Source: Opitutia bacterium UBA953 (GTDB lineage: Bacteria; Verrucomicrobiota; Verrucomicrobiia; Opitutales; UBA953). From it: 33,962 nucleotides of DNA. The notes below the pieces were generated by a model that ran no database searches, was not told the origin of the DNA, and was given only the letters and a program-made list of their open reading frames with translations. Location: the NCBI GenBank assembly GCA_002293125.1, contig DBCR01000077.1, positions 1 through 33,962 of the forward strand, read 5' to 3'. Of this stretch, positions 32,528 through 33,962 are shown piece by piece (position 1 is the first letter of the stretch; each line of letters begins with the position of its first letter). A program made the position numbers and the translations under genes.

Positions 32528-33307
32528 ATGGACTTCTCGCAGCTGCTGCAACAGGGCACCGCTCACGCTTGGCTGTACATCCCAGTGGCGATCCTTCTCG
32601 GGGCGCTGCACGGGCTCGAGCCCGGCCATTCGAAGACCATGATGGCGGCCTTCATCATCGCGATCCGCGGTACGGCCTGGCAGGCCGCCCTGCTCGGCTT
32701 CTGCGCCGCCCTTTCGCACACGCTCATCATCTGGGTCCTCGCGGGCCTCGCGCTCCAATACGGCTCCCACTGGAACGTCGAGCAAACCGAGCCTTATTTC
32801 CTCCTCATCAGCGGTCTGATCGTCGTCGGCATGGCGGTCTGGACGATCATGCGCCTACGTGAGGAACACGGTCATCATCACCACCACGGCGAAGGCGACC
32901 ACTCTCACGACCATCATCACGGCCACGAGGACGAGGATGCGCACGCCCGCGCGCACGCGGCGGATATCCAGAAGCGCTTCGCGAACCGGCAGGTCACCAC
33001 CGGACAGATCGTGATCTTCGGCCTGACGGGCGGACTCATGCCCTGCCCGGCCGCGGTCTCGATCCTGATCGTCTGTCTGCAGCTCAAAGAATTCTCCCTC
33101 GGCTTCAGCATCGTCGCCGCGTTCAGCTTCGGACTCGCCCTCACCATGATCTCCGTCGGCGTGCTCGCATCATGGGGCTTCCAGAAGCTCGCGGAGAAGT
33201 CCGGTTGGTTCAGCCGCATCGCGCATCGCGCCCCTTACGTCTCTTCTTATCTCCTCATCGCCCTCGGAATGGCCTTCGCGTTCCGCGGATTGGCGATGAT
33301 GAAGTAA
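32528..33307 (+). CDS. rcnA: RcnA-type nickel/cobalt exporter
   Basis: The protein has 259 aa with about six transmembrane helices. The N-terminal segment ILLGALHGLEPGHSKTMMAAFIIAIRGT (residues 22-49), with metal-site HGLEPGH, is nearly diagnostic for RcnA. A cytosolic or periplasmic loop at residues 114-142 is very rich in His, Asp and Glu (HGHHHHHGEGDHSHDHHHGH core), as in nickel and cobalt exporters. The second half has GLTGGLMPCPAAVSIL, the conserved NiCoT-like segment. It removes excess Ni2+ and Co2+ from the cytoplasm. No RcnR regulator gene is adjacent, and no clear RcnR operator is seen. Confidence 0.95.
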   Translation: MDFSQLLQQGTAHAWLYIPVAILLGALHGLEPGHSKTMMAAFIIAIRGTAWQAALLGFCAALSHTLIIWVLAGLALQYGSHWNVEQTEPYFLLISGLIVVGMAVWTIMRLREEHGHHHHHGEGDHSHDHHHGHEDEDAHARAHAADIQKRFANRQVTTGQIVIFGLTGGLMPCPAAVSILIVCLQLKEFSLGFSIVAAFSFGLALTMISVGVLASWGFQKLAEKSGWFSRIAHRAPYVSSYLLIALGMAFAFRGLAMMK

Positions 33308-33504
33308 CAAAGGCGACAGCTCGGCGACGAAGGTGACGGGTATGTTGTAATAATGACGGCTGGGTGGCTGCATGACTGCGCTTGTCACAGTCGCACGCTG
33401 CTTGTGTCGTTTGCGGCGAAAGTGACCTTTCGGTGTATGACGCTGCTGATACAAATCTGACGCCGTTCCGTCGGGACGTAAAGGTAAGGTGCTGGTCCCT
33501 ACCC
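33308..33504. other. Intergenic leader between rcnA and the last gene
   Basis: No gene is supported in these 197 bases. A small hairpin CGAAAG-tgac-CTTTCG lies at 33417-33432. TAAGGT about 14 bases before the ATG at 33505 may be part of a -10 element, without a convincing -35. Confidence 0.3.
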
Positions 33505-33962
33505 ATGAAAAACATCGCACGTATGTTCCTCGTCGCCGCGGCCACCACCGTCTCGCTCTCCGCTCAGAGCCTGATCCAGGGTCCGTCCAGTTCCCAGACC
33601 TCCTACCTTACGCCCACCGCCCCCGGCTGGTCCGCCACCTCCGTCCTGACGGTCGGCGACACCATCGGCTCCTATAAGATGGTAGGACTCGTCGACGGTC
33701 TCGGCGCCTTCAGTAACGGCGACGGCACCCTGACCCTGCTCACCGCCCACGAGATCCAGAGCGCGGCCAACTCCTACGGCTCCGCGGTCGGCACCACCCG
33801 CGCCCATGGCGCCGTCGGGGCCTTCGTCTCGAAGTGGACCATCAATACCTCGACTTGGCAGGTCGTCGCGGGCAGCGATCTCATCGCCTCCCCGGCCGGC
33901 CAGATGATGTGGAACGGCACGACCTGGGCCCAGCCGGCCTCGCCTTACGCCATCTCGCGCCT
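33505..33962 (+). CDS. Start of a secreted PhoX-like / DUF839-type protein (3' end outside window)
   Basis: 152 codons are present; the frame is open to the window end. Residues 1-20 form a signal peptide (RMFLVAAATTVSLSAQ). The mature start SSSQTSYLTPTAPGWSATSVLTVGD, then GSYKMVGLVDGLGAFSNGDGTLTLLTAHEI and RAHGAVGAFVSKW, resembles the N-terminal part of PhoX/DUF839-like beta-propeller proteins of cyanobacteria and PVC bacteria, some of which are calcium-dependent phosphatases. The metal-binding Glu may be that in AHE. Assignment is by pattern memory and needs the rest of the gene. The start codon follows ACCC without a Shine-Dalgarno sequence. Confidence 0.6.
   Translation, partial: MKNIARMFLVAAATTVSLSAQSLIQGPSSSQTSYLTPTAPGWSATSVLTVGDTIGSYKMVGLVDGLGAFSNGDGTLTLLTAHEIQSAANSYGSAVGTTRAHGAVGAFVSKWTINTSTWQVVAGSDLIASPAGQMMWNGTTWAQPASPYAISR

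Noticed and set aside
33478..33510. Fourth REP hairpin ending in CCCTACC before the last gene
   Set aside because: The CTACC foot is present but no 8-9-bp stem can be formed next to it.

Overview
The window looks like one continuous piece of a high-GC chromosome from the PVC group, most likely Verrucomicrobiota and perhaps an Opitutae-type lineage. The evidence is a DUF1592-type cytochrome tail followed by a Tat-exported DUF1552 protein, four exported type I sulfatases, a DUF6797-like large c-type cytochrome, and a fused membrane/spermidine-synthase protein. Nearly every start codon lacks a Shine-Dalgarno sequence and many follow a C-rich triplet. The taxonomic call is inference from gene content; there is no rRNA here.

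Region 1 (1-21310) is almost entirely plus strand and mostly exported enzymes. In order: tail of a DUF1592/DUF1585 protein, DUF1552 protein, FAD-dependent oxidoreductase, sulfatase 1, a broken sulfatase start (5010-5123), sialate O-acetylesterase-like SGNH esterase, sulfatase 2, a cytochrome P450 four bases behind it, a fused membrane/spermidine-synthase protein, a DUF6797/cytochrome c protein, an O-methyltransferase one base behind that, an NTF2-like protein, two exported alpha/beta hydrolases, sulfatase 3, a minus-strand tRNA-Pro(GGG), and sulfatase 4. The block fits desulfation, deacylation and oxidation of a sulfated, acylated and perhaps O-methylated glycan outside the cytoplasm. No obvious glycoside hydrolase, polysaccharide lyase or SusC/D pair is present in the block.

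Region 2 (21326-26622): an FeS-type (6-4) photolyase (minus) diverges from a 58-aa DUF2256 protein, and REP-like hairpins lie at both ends of the photolyase gene. An RhlE-type DEAD-box helicase (minus) follows. Then comes a sodium:neurotransmitter-symporter family transporter (plus) with a 51-aa single-helix partner resembling MetS small subunits.

Region 3 (26629-33962): an unrecognised 535-aa secreted protein (minus), aspS (plus) with a clear terminator, a 140-aa unknown protein paired with a VF530-type DNA-binding protein, a secreted BNR-repeat sialidase-like protein (minus), an RcnA nickel/cobalt exporter, and the start of a secreted PhoX-like protein cut by the window end.

Non-coding structure is the least explained part. 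Two repeat classes stand out. One is GTAG-headed REP-type hairpins at 21326, 22970 and 28362. The other is intergenic arms built of tandem 7-8-nt words placed in inverted orientation (15601, 24661, 28291, 31068). Candidate promoters before aspS, the tRNA, sulfatase 4, rcnA and the dead sulfatase share a TTGACA-like -35 and, in several cases, a TAAYCC-like -10 close to the start codon, suggesting short-leader or leaderless mRNAs.
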